Shown: positions 9,540 to 18,631, counted from the stretch's first letter. The stretch: DNA of 64,000 nt from Ethanoligenens harbinense YUAN-3 (GCF_000178115.2 NC_014828.1:581501-645500); one strand, 5' to 3'. The notes: generated by a model from the letters alone, not told the origin. Translations and numbers: made by a program.

Positions 9540-9592
9540 ACAATATCTTTACAATATCTTGATGGTTCCGCTGTCGAAAAAAGAGCTATAAT
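9540..9592 (+). promoter_or_regulatory. Tandem repeat and -10 element before the importer operon
   Basis: ACAATATCTT occurs twice at 9540-9549 and 9551-9560, an 11-bp period that places both copies on one DNA face. TATAAT follows at 9587-9592. No good -35 is present at 16-18 bp, which fits an activator-dependent or repressed promoter. The repeat is a candidate site for the DeoR protein encoded just upstream. Confidence 0.4.
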
Positions 9593-9646
9593 GCAGTTGT
9601 GCAAAAGGGAATAAACCACAAAACGACAGACGGAGGAATCGCATCC

Positions 9647-10780
9647 ATGAAAATGAAAAAGCAAAAGGCTGCGGCTCTGCTGATGGCGCTTGTGCTTGCC
9701 AGCGGTGCGCTGGCCGGCTGCAAAACCAGCACTACAGGCGCCGCCTCCACAGCCAGCGGCAGCACAAACGATCTCAACAGCATGAGTTTGGCGCAGATCA
9801 CGGCCGAAGCCAAAAAGGAAGGCTCCCTGCAGTCGGTGGGTATGCCGGACGACTGGGCCAACTGGGGCGACACGTGGACGCAGTATACCGCCAAATACGG
9901 CATCAAGCATCAGGATACCGACATGTCTTCCGCTGAGGAACTGGCTATTTTCCAATCGGAGAAAAACAATCCCACCAAGGATATTGGTGACGTGGGGCAG
10001 TCATTTGGCCCGCTCGCGGTACAGAAAGATCTTGTGCAGGCTTATAAGACACCGTATTGGAACGATATCCCCAGCTGGGCGAAGGACAAAGACGGCAAAT
10101 GGATCGTGGGCTATTACGGCACCATTTCGTTCATGACCAACACCGATTCTGTTAAGAACCCGCCGAAATCTTGGAGCGATATCCTCAATGGCAACTACAA
10201 AGTCTGTGTCGGCGACGTGACCAAAGCCAATCAGTCACAGAACGCCGTGCTGGCGGCAGCCATTGCCATGGGCGGCAGCGAGAAGAATATCCAGCCGGGC
10301 ATCGATTTCTTCGCGAAACTGGCTGCGCAGGGTCGGCTTGATATGGGTGACAGCTCCATGACCCGCCTGGAAAAGGGCGACGTGCAGGTCGTGATCCTCT
10401 GGGATTACCTGAGCCTGGGCTACCGCGACAAGGTCAAGCAGAGCGGCAGCACGGTCAATTACGACGTGACCGTTCCGACCGACGGTTCCGTGGAAGGCGG
10501 TTATGCGGAGGTCATCAACAAATACGCACCGCATCCGGCGGCCGCGGCACTGGCCAGGGACTACATCCTTTCCGATCAGGGCCAGATCAACCTCGCCAAA
10601 GGCTATGCCCGCCCCATCCGCAGCGATGTGAAGCTGCCCGCCGATGTCAAAGCCAAGCTGCTGCCCGATTCCGAATACAAGAAGGCGCGGCCGGTCAAAG
10701 ATTTTGATGCGTGGGACAAGACGGCTGAGCAACTGCCCGAGATGTGGCAGGAACAGGTTCTCTCCAAGCAGAAAAGCTGA
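9647..10780 (+). CDS. ABC transporter substrate-binding lipoprotein
   Basis: 377 residues; GGAGG at 9632-9636 sets the ATG at 9647. The lipobox LAGC is at residues 22-25, so the mature protein is lipid-anchored at Cys25. The fold pattern is that of the iron/spermidine/2-aminoethylphosphonate binding class (GDVGQSFGPLAVQKDLV, YYGTISFMTNTDSV, PPKSWSDIL, GDVQVVILWDYLSLGY). It heads an operon with two permeases, an ATPase, a phosphodiesterase-like enzyme and a HAD phosphatase, so a phosphonate or phosphoester ligand is inferred. A terminator-like hairpin follows at once. Confidence 0.85.
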   Translation: MKMKKQKAAALLMALVLASGALAGCKTSTTGAASTASGSTNDLNSMSLAQITAEAKKEGSLQSVGMPDDWANWGDTWTQYTAKYGIKHQDTDMSSAEELAIFQSEKNNPTKDIGDVGQSFGPLAVQKDLVQAYKTPYWNDIPSWAKDKDGKWIVGYYGTISFMTNTDSVKNPPKSWSDILNGNYKVCVGDVTKANQSQNAVLAAAIAMGGSEKNIQPGIDFFAKLAAQGRLDMGDSSMTRLEKGDVQVVILWDYLSLGYRDKVKQSGSTVNYDVTVPTDGSVEGGYAEVINKYAPHPAAAALARDYILSDQGQINLAKGYARPIRSDVKLPADVKAKLLPDSEYKKARPVKDFDAWDKTAEQLPEMWQEQVLSKQKS

Positions 10781-10804
10781 AATTTAAAGAATATCTCTTC
10801 GGAT

Positions 10805-10842
10805 GCGCATATGGGTTTGCCGCCCATATGCGCGGTTTTTTG
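10805..10842 (+). terminator. Intra-operon attenuator after the binding-protein gene
   Basis: Perfect 11-bp stem GCGCATATGGG / CCCATATGCGC with a 7-base loop, followed by GG and TTTTTT. It separates the binding protein from the rest of the operon and would give more binding protein than membrane components. Confidence 0.75.
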
Positions 10843-10855
10843 AAAGGATTTCGAT

Positions 10856-11668
10856 ATGGGGAAAGTGATCTTTGTCGTATTGGACGGCCTGAATCTGGCA
10901 GCGAGCCGCCATATGGGATTCATGGAGCATCTGGCCGAAACAGGTGTGGCGCAGAAATGCACGGTCCGGGCGGAGCTGCCCACCCTTTCGCGCCCGCTTT
11001 ACGAGGTGCTGCTTACCGGAGTGCCTGTTTTTGAACATGAGGTGTTCAGCAACAGTATCTGCCGCCTGTCAAAAGAGCAGCACGTGTTCTCGCTGGCGCG
11101 GGCTGCCGGGCGCACTACGGCGGCGGCGGCCTACTATTGGATGAGCGAACTTTATAACCGGGCGCCGTTTGCGCCAGCCGATCGCTTTCAACTGGATGTG
11201 GATCGCCCCATTCAGCACGGTATTTTTTATTTTGAAGACAGCTACCCCGACTCGCACCTGTTCTGCGACGCGGAATTTCTCCGCCTGGCATACCGACCGG
11301 ATTTTTTGCTTGTGCATTCCATGAACGTAGATGACGCCGGGCACAAATACGGCGGTGACAGTGCGGAATATGCCGCCGCCGCTGCAAAAGCGGACGGTAT
11401 TCTGGCGCATGTGATCAAAGACTGGCTGGCAGACGGGTACGCCGTGGTCGTCACGGCCGACCACGGCATGAATGCTTCCCGTTTCCACAACGGCACAAGT
11501 GATGAGGAGCGGCTGGTGCCGCTGTATATCGCGGGCGTACCGGTGGCAGGCGAAGATGCGGCGTGCATGCAGCAACTGGCGGTAGCGCCGCTATTGTGCG
11601 AGCTGTTGGGCGTGCCAAAAAGCAGCAAAATGCTGCGGCAAGGTCCGTTCACGATCCGGGAAAGTTGA
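10856..11668 (+). CDS. Type I phosphodiesterase / alkaline phosphatase superfamily enzyme
   Basis: 270 residues, cytoplasmic (no signal peptide). Alkaline-phosphatase superfamily metal site: D10 in VVLDG, probable nucleophile T43 in LPTLSRP, D159/H163 in NVDDAGHKYG, and D202/H203 in TADHGMN. This set matches nucleotide pyrophosphatase and phosphonoacetate-hydrolase-like proteins. Lying inside an ABC importer operon, it probably cleaves the imported phosphodiester or phosphonate, leaving an alcohol phosphate or phosphate. The exact substrate cannot be read from the sequence. Confidence 0.82.
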   Translation: MGKVIFVVLDGLNLAASRHMGFMEHLAETGVAQKCTVRAELPTLSRPLYEVLLTGVPVFEHEVFSNSICRLSKEQHVFSLARAAGRTTAAAAYYWMSELYNRAPFAPADRFQLDVDRPIQHGIFYFEDSYPDSHLFCDAEFLRLAYRPDFLLVHSMNVDDAGHKYGGDSAEYAAAAAKADGILAHVIKDWLADGYAVVVTADHGMNASRFHNGTSDEERLVPLYIAGVPVAGEDAACMQQLAVAPLLCELLGVPKSSKMLRQGPFTIRES

Positions 11669-11673
11669 GTGCT

Positions 11674-12528
11674 ATGAAAAAGATAGGGAAGTGTCTTCTG
11701 CCGCTGCTCCCGTTCCTGCTGTTGGTTTTTCTGTTTGAATTGCTCCCCATCGTGATGATGGCTGTTACCAGCTTCCAGTCGCAGACGACGGGCGGGTTCA
11801 CCCTGTTGAATTACTGGAATATTTTTACCAAGCGGTATTACTGGGAAGCGATTATCAACAGCGTATCCATTTCGGTTTTTTCTTCACTGGTGGGCATCGG
11901 GGTCGCGTTTCTCGGGGGAATGGCGCTGCAGAACGTGTCCGGCCGTACAAAGAATGCGTTCAGCACTTTGCTCAACATCACGTCAAATTTTGCCGGGATC
12001 CCGCTGGCTATCGCCTATGTGGTGTTGTTGGGCAACACAGGCATTCTGGTGCTGTTGGGCAAAACGTGCGGCTGGCAGTGGCTGGCCGGTTTTAACTTGT
12101 ACAGCATCAATGGGCTGGGGCTCATCTATATTTATTTTCAGATTCCGGTTTCCACGCTGCTGCTCATGCCGGCTTTTGCGGGCATCCGCGGCGAGTGGAT
12201 GGAATCTGCCGAACTGCTGCATGCCTCTAGGTGGCGTTTTTGGTTCCACGTGGGGTTGCCGGTGATGCTGCCCAGTCTGGTGGGGACATTCTGCTTCCTG
12301 TTTGCCAACTCGATGGCGGCCTACGCGTCGGCTTACGCGCTCATGGGGAGCAACTTCTCCCTGATGACGACGCTGATCTCCAGCATGATTTCCGGCGACG
12401 TTTTCCCGCAGTATGGGCTGAGCTCCGCACTGTCGGTCGTCATGATCGTGCTGGTGGGCGCGGCGATCCTCATCAGCCACTGGCTTTCTAACCGCGACGG
12501 AAAAGGGGAGGGCGCACATGAGGCGTAA
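11674..12528 (+). CDS. ABC importer permease 1
   Basis: 284 residues from the ATG at 11674, five bases after the previous stop; the longer open frame upstream overlaps the enzyme gene and is rejected. Six hydrophobic segments, with the EAA-type cytoplasmic loop ESAELLHASRWRFWFHVGLP that contacts the ATPase. It overlaps the next permease by 11 bp. Type I importer permease of the Fe/polyamine/phosphonate class. Confidence 0.85.
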   Translation: MKKIGKCLLPLLPFLLLVFLFELLPIVMMAVTSFQSQTTGGFTLLNYWNIFTKRYYWEAIINSVSISVFSSLVGIGVAFLGGMALQNVSGRTKNAFSTLLNITSNFAGIPLAIAYVVLLGNTGILVLLGKTCGWQWLAGFNLYSINGLGLIYIYFQIPVSTLLLMPAFAGIRGEWMESAELLHASRWRFWFHVGLPVMLPSLVGTFCFLFANSMAAYASAYALMGSNFSLMTTLISSMISGDVFPQYGLSSALSVVMIVLVGAAILISHWLSNRDGKGEGAHEA

Positions 12529-13297
12529 ACCGGTCGTTTCCATCATCATCCTGTGTGTCATCGGCGTGTTTCTCGTCGTCCCGCTGATCGCGATGATCGG
12601 GTATTCTTTTTTTGATGATCGCGGGTTCACCCTGCAATTTTATCAGAGCTTTCTGGGCATGGCTGATTTTCTGCCCATGCTGGCCAACTCGATCTGGCTG
12701 TCCGCCGTTTCGGTGCTGCTTTGCATGGTGATTCTGCTGTTGGCCCTGTTTGCCGTTTTGGTATATGCGCCGGGGCTGGAAAAATACCTGCAAATCCTCT
12801 GCATGGTGCCGTATTCCATCCAGGGCGTTATTCTGGCCACCAGCCTGTTGACACTGTATGCCAATGCGGACGGATTTTTCTCCAACCGGGTGCTGCTGTT
12901 GGTGCTTGCGTATTGTATTGTGATTCTGCCATATATGTACCAGGGGATGCGCAACAGCCTGCATACCATCGCCGTGCGGCAGATTCTGGAGAGCGCGGAG
13001 ATACTGGGCGCGGGCAAACTCTATACGTTCTGGTTCATCATTGTGCCGAACATTCTGTCGGGCATCACGGTCTCCATCCTGCTTTCCACTGGCATCGTGT
13101 TCGGCGATTTTGCCGTTATCAACCTGTTGGCCAGTAGTTATATTGAGACAATGATGATGTATATGGCCAGGGCGCGCAGCCTTTCCGGCCACCAAACCAG
13201 CGCGGTTGTCATCGTTTTCTTTGCAGTGATGGGCCTTCTGGCTGCGGGAATGCTCGCGTTTGCCGGACGCAAACAGGTGAAAAAAGAAAAAGGCTGA
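12518..13297 (+). CDS. ABC importer permease 2
   Basis: 259 residues with six predicted membrane helices and the EAA loop ESAEILGAGKLYTFWFIIVP near residue 160. It pairs with permease 1 to form the heterodimeric channel. The C-terminus is a short lysine-rich tail. Start overlaps the preceding gene, so the two are translationally coupled. Confidence 0.86.
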   Translation: MRRKPVVSIIILCVIGVFLVVPLIAMIGYSFFDDRGFTLQFYQSFLGMADFLPMLANSIWLSAVSVLLCMVILLLALFAVLVYAPGLEKYLQILCMVPYSIQGVILATSLLTLYANADGFFSNRVLLLVLAYCIVILPYMYQGMRNSLHTIAVRQILESAEILGAGKLYTFWFIIVPNILSGITVSILLSTGIVFGDFAVINLLASSYIETMMMYMARARSLSGHQTSAVVIVFFAVMGLLAAGMLAFAGRKQVKKEKG

Positions 13298-13325
13298 TAC
13301 GGAAAACTTCGGGCGGGAGGACGCT

Positions 13326-14336
13326 ATGAGTTATATTGCGCTGGAATCGATCGAAAAACGATTTGGTAAACAGCATGTGCTGAAAAACATCCATCTGGAA
13401 CTGGGAAAAGGGGAGTTTGCATCGCTGCTGGGGCCGTCGGGCTGCGGCAAAAGCACGTTGCTGCGCTGTATCGCCGGGCTGGAAACAGTTACGTCCGGTA
13501 GCATCTGCATCGACGGTATAGACGTGACCGGCCGCTCACCAAAAGAGCGCGCGGTCGGCATGGTGTTCCAGCAATACAGTCTTTTCCCCAATATGACAGT
13601 GGAGCAAAACATTGGGTTCGGGCTGAAGATGATGCATGTGCCTAAACAGGAGATACGTGAGCGAGTGCGGGCGATGCTTGATACCGTGGCGCTTACGGGC
13701 AGTGAGAAGAAAAAACCGGCGCAGCTGTCGGGCGGTATGCAACAGCGTGTAGCGCTTGCCCGTGCGCTTATCACCAGGCCCAAGGTGCTGCTGCTGGACG
13801 AACCGCTCAGTGCCATCGACGCCAAGCTGCGCAAGGATCTGCAGACGGAGATCCGGCGCATCCAGAAAGAAACCAATATCACCACGGTCTTTGTCACACA
13901 CGACCAAAGTGAAGCGATGCTGATGTCCGACACCATCCACATCATGCACGAGGGTGTGATCGAGCAGTCCGGCTGCCCAAGCGACATTTATGTCGCGCCC
14001 AAAACGCCGTTTGCCGCCGGATTTATCGGCAACTACAATCTGCTGAGCGCCGCCGCATTTCAAAAACTGACTGCCGCAGAGATCGAAGGAGAAAACGTGG
14101 CCATTCGGCCGGAGGTCATCGGCATCTCGAAAGAAAAGCCGGATTGCGACGAGGATACGATTTGTGCGCAGGGCGTGGTGGTGGAGTCGCTTCTGCATGG
14201 GAATATCTTGTCTTATCAAGTGCGGTGCGGCGACTGCATCCTGAAAACGGATGTGCTCTACCGCACGGTGGACCGTTTTGAAAACAACGCACCGGTCTGG
14301 CTTTGTTTCAGCGGGAAGGACTTTGTGGCGCTTTGA
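13326..14336 (+). CDS. ABC importer ATP-binding protein
   Basis: 336 residues after GGGAGGACGCT. Walker A GPSGCGKST near residue 38, Q-loop in VFQQYSLFPNM, signature LSGGMQQRVALARAL, Walker B LLLDEPLSAID, and a switch His in VTHDQSEAM. The last 110 residues form a TOBE-like regulatory domain (NVAIRPEVIGI). This is the MalK/PotA/FbpC/PhnT-type layout and energises the two permeases upstream. Confidence 0.9.
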   Translation: MSYIALESIEKRFGKQHVLKNIHLELGKGEFASLLGPSGCGKSTLLRCIAGLETVTSGSICIDGIDVTGRSPKERAVGMVFQQYSLFPNMTVEQNIGFGLKMMHVPKQEIRERVRAMLDTVALTGSEKKKPAQLSGGMQQRVALARALITRPKVLLLDEPLSAIDAKLRKDLQTEIRRIQKETNITTVFVTHDQSEAMLMSDTIHIMHEGVIEQSGCPSDIYVAPKTPFAAGFIGNYNLLSAAAFQKLTAAEIEGENVAIRPEVIGISKEKPDCDEDTICAQGVVVESLLHGNILSYQVRCGDCILKTDVLYRTVDRFENNAPVWLCFSGKDFVAL

Positions 14337-14365
14337 ACGGATTTTTGTTTTTCGGGGTTGTGTGA

Positions 14366-15091
14366 ATGAAAGAAGAAATCAAAGGCGTGCTGTTCGATAA
14401 GGATGGCACACTGTTGGACGCGGACAGCTTGTGGGTGCCGGTGGGCGAAGATGTGGCCGATGCGGTCGTGCAGCGTGGAGGGATGGGCAGCGAGGGTCGC
14501 GCGGTCGTTCTGGAAAGAATCGGGGTATCCGGCGGCAGGATTATCCCCAACAGCCCGCTGGCCAGCGGCACCACGCGGGATGTCGCGCAGGCGGCCTGCA
14601 TGGTGCTGCGGGAGCGGCGGATTCCCTGTGCGGTGGACGCACTTTCCCGCGAGCTGCACGCGGTCATCGTGGAATCGGTGCCGCGACACGCGCAGCATAT
14701 CCGTCCACTTGGCGACCTGCAGCGGCTGTTTTTGTTTTTGAAGCGGCGCGGCATAAAGATCGGACTGGCCACTTCTGATCTGTATGAAACGGCGGTGATC
14801 TGCCTGACCAAACTGCATGTGTTGGAGTTTTTTGATTTTGTGGGTGCGGACACGGGTAGCGAACGTCCCAAACCCGCGCCCGATCTGCTCAACCGTTTTT
14901 GCAGTACCTGCGGCCTGCGTGCGGAAGAGGTGGCGATGGTCGGTGATTCCCGGGTGGACATGCAGATGGCCAAAGACGGAGGCGCCGGCCTGGCGGTGGT
15001 GATCGGCGAGCGGGATATGGAGAACGCCGATTATCGTATCACCACGCTGGACGATCTGGTGGTGGAAAACGAGCGTTTGCTCTGGGCATAG
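14366..15091 (+). CDS. HAD-family phosphatase, last gene of the importer operon
   Basis: 241 residues. HAD motif I DKDGT with D11 and D13, motif II Ser/Thr in LATSDLYE, Lys of motif III in RPKPAP, and motif IV GDSRVDMQMAKDGG. The alpha-helical cap between motifs I and II places it with phosphoglycolate-phosphatase-like or phosphonoacetaldehyde-hydrolase-like enzymes; the cap Lys typical of the latter is not evident. It follows the ATPase by 29 bp and probably removes phosphate from the product of the phosphodiesterase-like enzyme. Confidence 0.83.
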   Translation: MKEEIKGVLFDKDGTLLDADSLWVPVGEDVADAVVQRGGMGSEGRAVVLERIGVSGGRIIPNSPLASGTTRDVAQAACMVLRERRIPCAVDALSRELHAVIVESVPRHAQHIRPLGDLQRLFLFLKRRGIKIGLATSDLYETAVICLTKLHVLEFFDFVGADTGSERPKPAPDLLNRFCSTCGLRAEEVAMVGDSRVDMQMAKDGGAGLAVVIGERDMENADYRITTLDDLVVENERLLWA

Positions 15092-15167
15092 GCCCGGGCC
15101 AATGTGCAAAAACCGGCGGTGCCGGATATACTAAATGGCTGCCGTATAATCAGCTCAAAGATAACCA

Positions 15168-15218
15168 AAGCAAACCGCCTGGGTAAGCCGCTTGTGGCAA
15201 GCCCAGGCGGTTTGCTTT
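15168..15218 (+). terminator. Terminator of the phosphoester importer operon
   Basis: AAGCAAACCGCCTGGG at 15168-15183 pairs with CCCAGGCGGTTTGCTTT at 15202-15218, a perfect stem of about 16 bp with an 18-base loop, 77 bp after the HAD stop. Confidence 0.75.
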
Positions 15219-15853
15219 ATGCAGGCAGTCTTGTTTTGGCGAGGCTGTTCACAAAAAGCCTGCCCGACGGCCGTCTTGAGATAAAGCAAACGATTAACCG
15301 ACCGCATGATCGTAATGCCGACCATATCGGAATAAAGAATTTGCGGCATCGAAGTCCTATGGATATACCGGAAGCCGAACCGATCCTCACACAGACAGAT
15401 TTTGCAGAAAATTGCCCGCTATATAACAAAGGGCCGGGCGCGCCGCCTGTGAAAAACGCCGTGGGTGATGTAAGGACCTTATAGCCCGCCATCCTCTCAA
15501 GATCAGCGGAAAAGATGGACGGCCGCGCCTGCCGGTGCCGGTATGACCGTCGGCTTTTCCAAATGGGAAAAGCCGATATTCCTCAAATACTTCGAGCGCC
15601 GGTGCGTGGTGTGATGAATACCCGTTCCGTATGGCAGAGTGGCGTAGATATACGCCGGAGACAAACTGGGGATGAAAGAACATGTTTCATGGAAAAGAAA
15701 AAAGCACTGAAATAAAAGAAAAACATCTGCCAACAAGGTTGAGGCAGATGAAATAAACGGTCCGATTCCAAGCAAAACGGAAGCATCTTATGGATTTGTA
15801 TTTCAAAACGGGTGATCTGCCGGCGTTGCTCTATGCAGCGACCGGATTGTTTT
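15219..15853. other. Intergenic region between convergent operons
   Basis: About 630 bp. It contains an 11-bp hairpin TCGGCTTTTCC / GGAAAAGCCGA at 15550-15576 and the minus-strand terminator at 15712-15750. The open frame 15104-15484 contains the upstream terminator and has no ribosome site, so no gene is called. Confidence 0.5.
15712..15750 (-). terminator. Terminator of the manA-PTS operon
   Basis: Read on the minus strand, CATCTGCC pairs with GGCAGATG over an 11-base loop and is followed by TTTTTCTTTTATTT. It lies about 100 bp beyond the manA stop. Confidence 0.75.
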
Positions 15854-16828
15854 TTATAAGTGGGTCAGCAACACACGGCCGTTTCCCGTAAGCGTGTATG
15901 CACCACTGCCCGCCGGCAGGAACACGGTGTCTCCCGCATGCATTTTCAGCACATGATCCCCGTTTTTCAGAGACAACGCGCCGTCCGGGCAGGTCAGCGC
16001 TTGAAACGAGACGTCTGTTACGTCAAGTGCCGCCGTTCTTTCCACGTTAAGCAAATCAACGGTAAAATACGGGCAGGAAGCCAGTGTCTGGCGGGAATAT
16101 CCGTCCAGATGCTCTGTTTCGGATTTTGTCTCTTCTGCGACCGGGTGCAGAGAAGTAACCGCCAAAGCCTTTTCCACATGCAGTTCACGGGGCTTTCCAT
16201 CTTTTCCTATGCGCCCGTAATCATAAACACGGTAGGTCAAATTGGAACTCTGCTGAATTTCCGCAACCAGGCAGCCCTTGCCGATGGCATGGATCGTGCC
16301 GGAACGGATCATGAACACATCGCCCTTATGTACCGGCACCGTGTTCAGCACGTCCAGTAATGTGTTTTCTGCAATGCGCTTGCGGAATTCCTCGGCGGAA
16401 ATTTCTTTTTTAAAACCGTAAATGAGGGAAGCGCCCGGCACACAGTCCACCACGTACCACATCTCGGTTTTGCCGAAACCGTGCTCATATTTGAGCGCGT
16501 ATGCATCATCTGGATGTACCTGAATGGAAAGATTGTCATTCGCATCGATCAGCTTGATAAGAATCGGAAATTCTGAAAAACGCTCGCAGTTCTTGCCGAG
16601 CACCTCTTTGCCAAACAGATCGGCATAAGCGACGAATGTCTCGCCTGCATACGGGCCGTCCGCAATGGTGCTTTGCCCTGCGGGATGGCAGGACAATTCC
16701 CAGCTTTCCGCCGTCCGCGCATAGGGGGAGTCCTTGTGAAAACGGGTGGTCAGTATGTCTCCGCCCCAAATATAGTCTTTAAACGCCGGCGTCATCTTCA
16801 TGGGGTAACGAATCAATTCCTGTTTCAT
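15854..16828 (-). CDS. manA: Mannose-6-phosphate isomerase, class I
   Basis: 324 residues; ACGGAGGA selects the ATG at 16828 over one at 16846. The cupin metal site is visible in SIQVHPDDAYA, the Glu of GFGKTEMWYV and the His of IRSGTIHAIGKG, and the short type matches Bacillus-type enzymes of about 315 residues. It interconverts mannose 6-phosphate and fructose 6-phosphate. As last gene of a PTS operon it suggests that a mannose-type sugar, rather than fructose alone, may be the substrate taken up. Confidence 0.92.
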   Translation of the reverse strand: MKQELIRYPMKMTPAFKDYIWGGDILTTRFHKDSPYARTAESWELSCHPAGQSTIADGPYAGETFVAYADLFGKEVLGKNCERFSEFPILIKLIDANDNLSIQVHPDDAYALKYEHGFGKTEMWYVVDCVPGASLIYGFKKEISAEEFRKRIAENTLLDVLNTVPVHKGDVFMIRSGTIHAIGKGCLVAEIQQSSNLTYRVYDYGRIGKDGKPRELHVEKALAVTSLHPVAEETKSETEHLDGYSRQTLASCPYFTVDLLNVERTAALDVTDVSFQALTCPDGALSLKNGDHVLKMHAGDTVFLPAGSGAYTLTGNGRVLLTHL

Positions 16829-16877
16829 CCAAATCCTCCGTTTCATGTCGCAGACAAATTCGTGGAAAGAATGCCGT

Positions 16878-17135
16878 TTACAGGTTTTCTTTGCAAAAAG
16901 CCTCTATGGCGGCGCAATCCGCAGCCTCGCTTTCACCGGTTACCGTGAACGATAACACGTCGTTTTGCTTGGCACCGAGGCCCATCACGGCAAACAGCCG
17001 CTTTGCATCGGCCGTTTTGCCGTTCAGTGAGATGTTGACAGTGGAACTGCACTTTTGCGTGCATTTGGCGAGCAGACCTGCCGGTCTTGCATGCATGCCT
17101 GCGGGGTCGGTGATTGTATGGGTGAATGACAGCAT
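16878..17135 (-). CDS. HPr-family phosphocarrier without regulatory Ser46
   Basis: 85 residues. GMHARPAG carries the phosphorylatable His15. In the segment equivalent to KSIMGVMSLG it reads KRLFAVMGLG, so Ser46, the HPr-kinase target, is replaced by Arg. It can therefore pass phosphate from EI to EIIA but should not be Ser-phosphorylated or act as a CcpA co-repressor. It is 3 bp downstream of the EIIBC gene, which argues for a dedicated carrier of this PTS. Confidence 0.88.
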   Translation of the reverse strand: MLSFTHTITDPAGMHARPAGLLAKCTQKCSSTVNISLNGKTADAKRLFAVMGLGAKQNDVLSFTVTGESEAADCAAIEAFCKENL

Positions 17136-17137
17136 GT

Positions 17138-18553
17138 TTATTCTCCTTTGGCCTGAGCTTTAAAATATCTGCTTTTCAGGAAAACGGCCAGCAATGCGGC
17201 AATTACGCTTCCTGCGGCAATCGTCAGGAAAAACAGCGCGATGTTGTTCGTGGCGCCAAGGATGCCGATGATCGGTCCGCCGTGCGGCACAACGTCGGTG
17301 ATGCCAAAAAGCATGCCGACTGCACCGGCGATGCTGCTCCCGATGATGACGCTTGGCAGCGCACGTTTGGGGTCGGCAGACGCAAAGGGGATAGCCCCCT
17401 CGGTTATACCGATCAGGCCCATGAGCAGCGCCGGGATGCCTGCGGTTTGTTCGTCCTCATCGAAATATTTTTTCCCGATCAGCGTGGCAAGGCCCATCGA
17501 AAGAGGCGGAACGGGAATGGCGCACGCCACAGCCCCCATGATTTGCGGGTTGCCGGATGTGATGGAGGCTACGCCAAACAGAAACGCCACTTTGTTGATA
17601 GGACCGCCCATATCCACGCCAACCATCGCGCCAAGCAACAGGCCAAGCACGATGCTTGTGCTGGGATTGAGCGAAAGTAGTTTCAATACATGCTGAAGAG
17701 CGGTCATCAGCCAGGAAATAGGAGCGCCCAAAACCAAAATCAGGGCTGCGGAAATGATCCCGATGCCCAAAATGGGAATGACAAAAATGGGCATGATTGG
17801 CTGGATGCTTTTGGGCACCTTCCAGGAGTTGAACCATTTTACAAGGTACCCTGCCAGATAACCGACAAGGATGGCGCCTAAAAATCCCATGCCGGCGTTT
17901 GTTCCGAGGATGGTTTTATCATTTGCGACCAGGGCGCAAACCATTGCCGGAGCGAGAGCCGCACGTCCGGATATGGCAAAAGCGATAAAGCCGGCCAGGA
18001 TCGGATACATCAGGTAATTAAATGAAATACCGCCGATCGCGTTGACTTTTTGCCAGAAAGGACTGGATATGACAAGCCCGCTTGACGTCGCATGGCCTCC
18101 GAAAGCAAGCGATGTTGCGATGAACAGACCCCCGATTACTACGAACGGAATCATGTGAGAAACACCGTTCATCAGTTGCTTGATTACGGCGCTGCCGCCT
18201 GCTGCATTCGATTTCGCTGGGCTGTCTACGCTTTTTTCCGCATAAACTTTCGCTTCGGTTTCCAGGGATTTGAGAATACCCACCGGATCTTTGATAACCG
18301 GTTTGATGGGAAGTTCAAGCAGTTTCTTGCCGGCAAAACGTTCTTTCCCATCAATGGTTACATCAGCGGCTATGATGACATAATCCGCCTCCTTGATGTC
18401 GGCATCGGTCAGTTTGTTTTCCGTTCCGCTTGCGCCCTGTGTTTCAATTTTTGCATCATAGCTTAGTTCTTTGGCGGCGCGGGCCAGCTTCTCGGCCGCC
18501 ATATAGGTGTGCGCGATGCCGGTAGGACATTTTGTTACGCCGATAATTTTCAT
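17138..18553 (-). CDS. PTS fructose/mannose-type EIIBC
   Basis: 471 residues. N-terminal EIIB-Fru domain with the phosphorylation-site Cys9 in KCPTGIAHTYMAAEKL; a linker near residues 100-125; then an EIIC membrane domain of eight or more helices (VIGGLFIATSLAFGG, GFLGAILVGYLAGY, GAVACAIPVPPLSMGLATLIG). EIIA is a separate gene upstream. It transports and phosphorylates a fructose-class sugar; the manA neighbour raises mannose or a mannosyl sugar as an alternative. Confidence 0.92.
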   Translation of the reverse strand: MKIIGVTKCPTGIAHTYMAAEKLARAAKELSYDAKIETQGASGTENKLTDADIKEADYVIIAADVTIDGKERFAGKKLLELPIKPVIKDPVGILKSLETEAKVYAEKSVDSPAKSNAAGGSAVIKQLMNGVSHMIPFVVIGGLFIATSLAFGGHATSSGLVISSPFWQKVNAIGGISFNYLMYPILAGFIAFAISGRAALAPAMVCALVANDKTILGTNAGMGFLGAILVGYLAGYLVKWFNSWKVPKSIQPIMPIFVIPILGIGIISAALILVLGAPISWLMTALQHVLKLLSLNPSTSIVLGLLLGAMVGVDMGGPINKVAFLFGVASITSGNPQIMGAVACAIPVPPLSMGLATLIGKKYFDEDEQTAGIPALLMGLIGITEGAIPFASADPKRALPSVIIGSSIAGAVGMLFGITDVVPHGGPIIGILGATNNIALFFLTIAAGSVIAALLAVFLKSRYFKAQAKGE

Positions 18554-18631
18554 GAGTTACGTCCTTTCAGGTTACAGATTCAAATACACGAAACATGAGT
18601 CCATAACGTAGTGTTTCCTTGTCGTGTAAGA

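Noticed and set aside
15104-15484. 126-codon open frame after the HAD gene
   Set aside because: It contains the operon terminator stem and shows no recognisable protein features.
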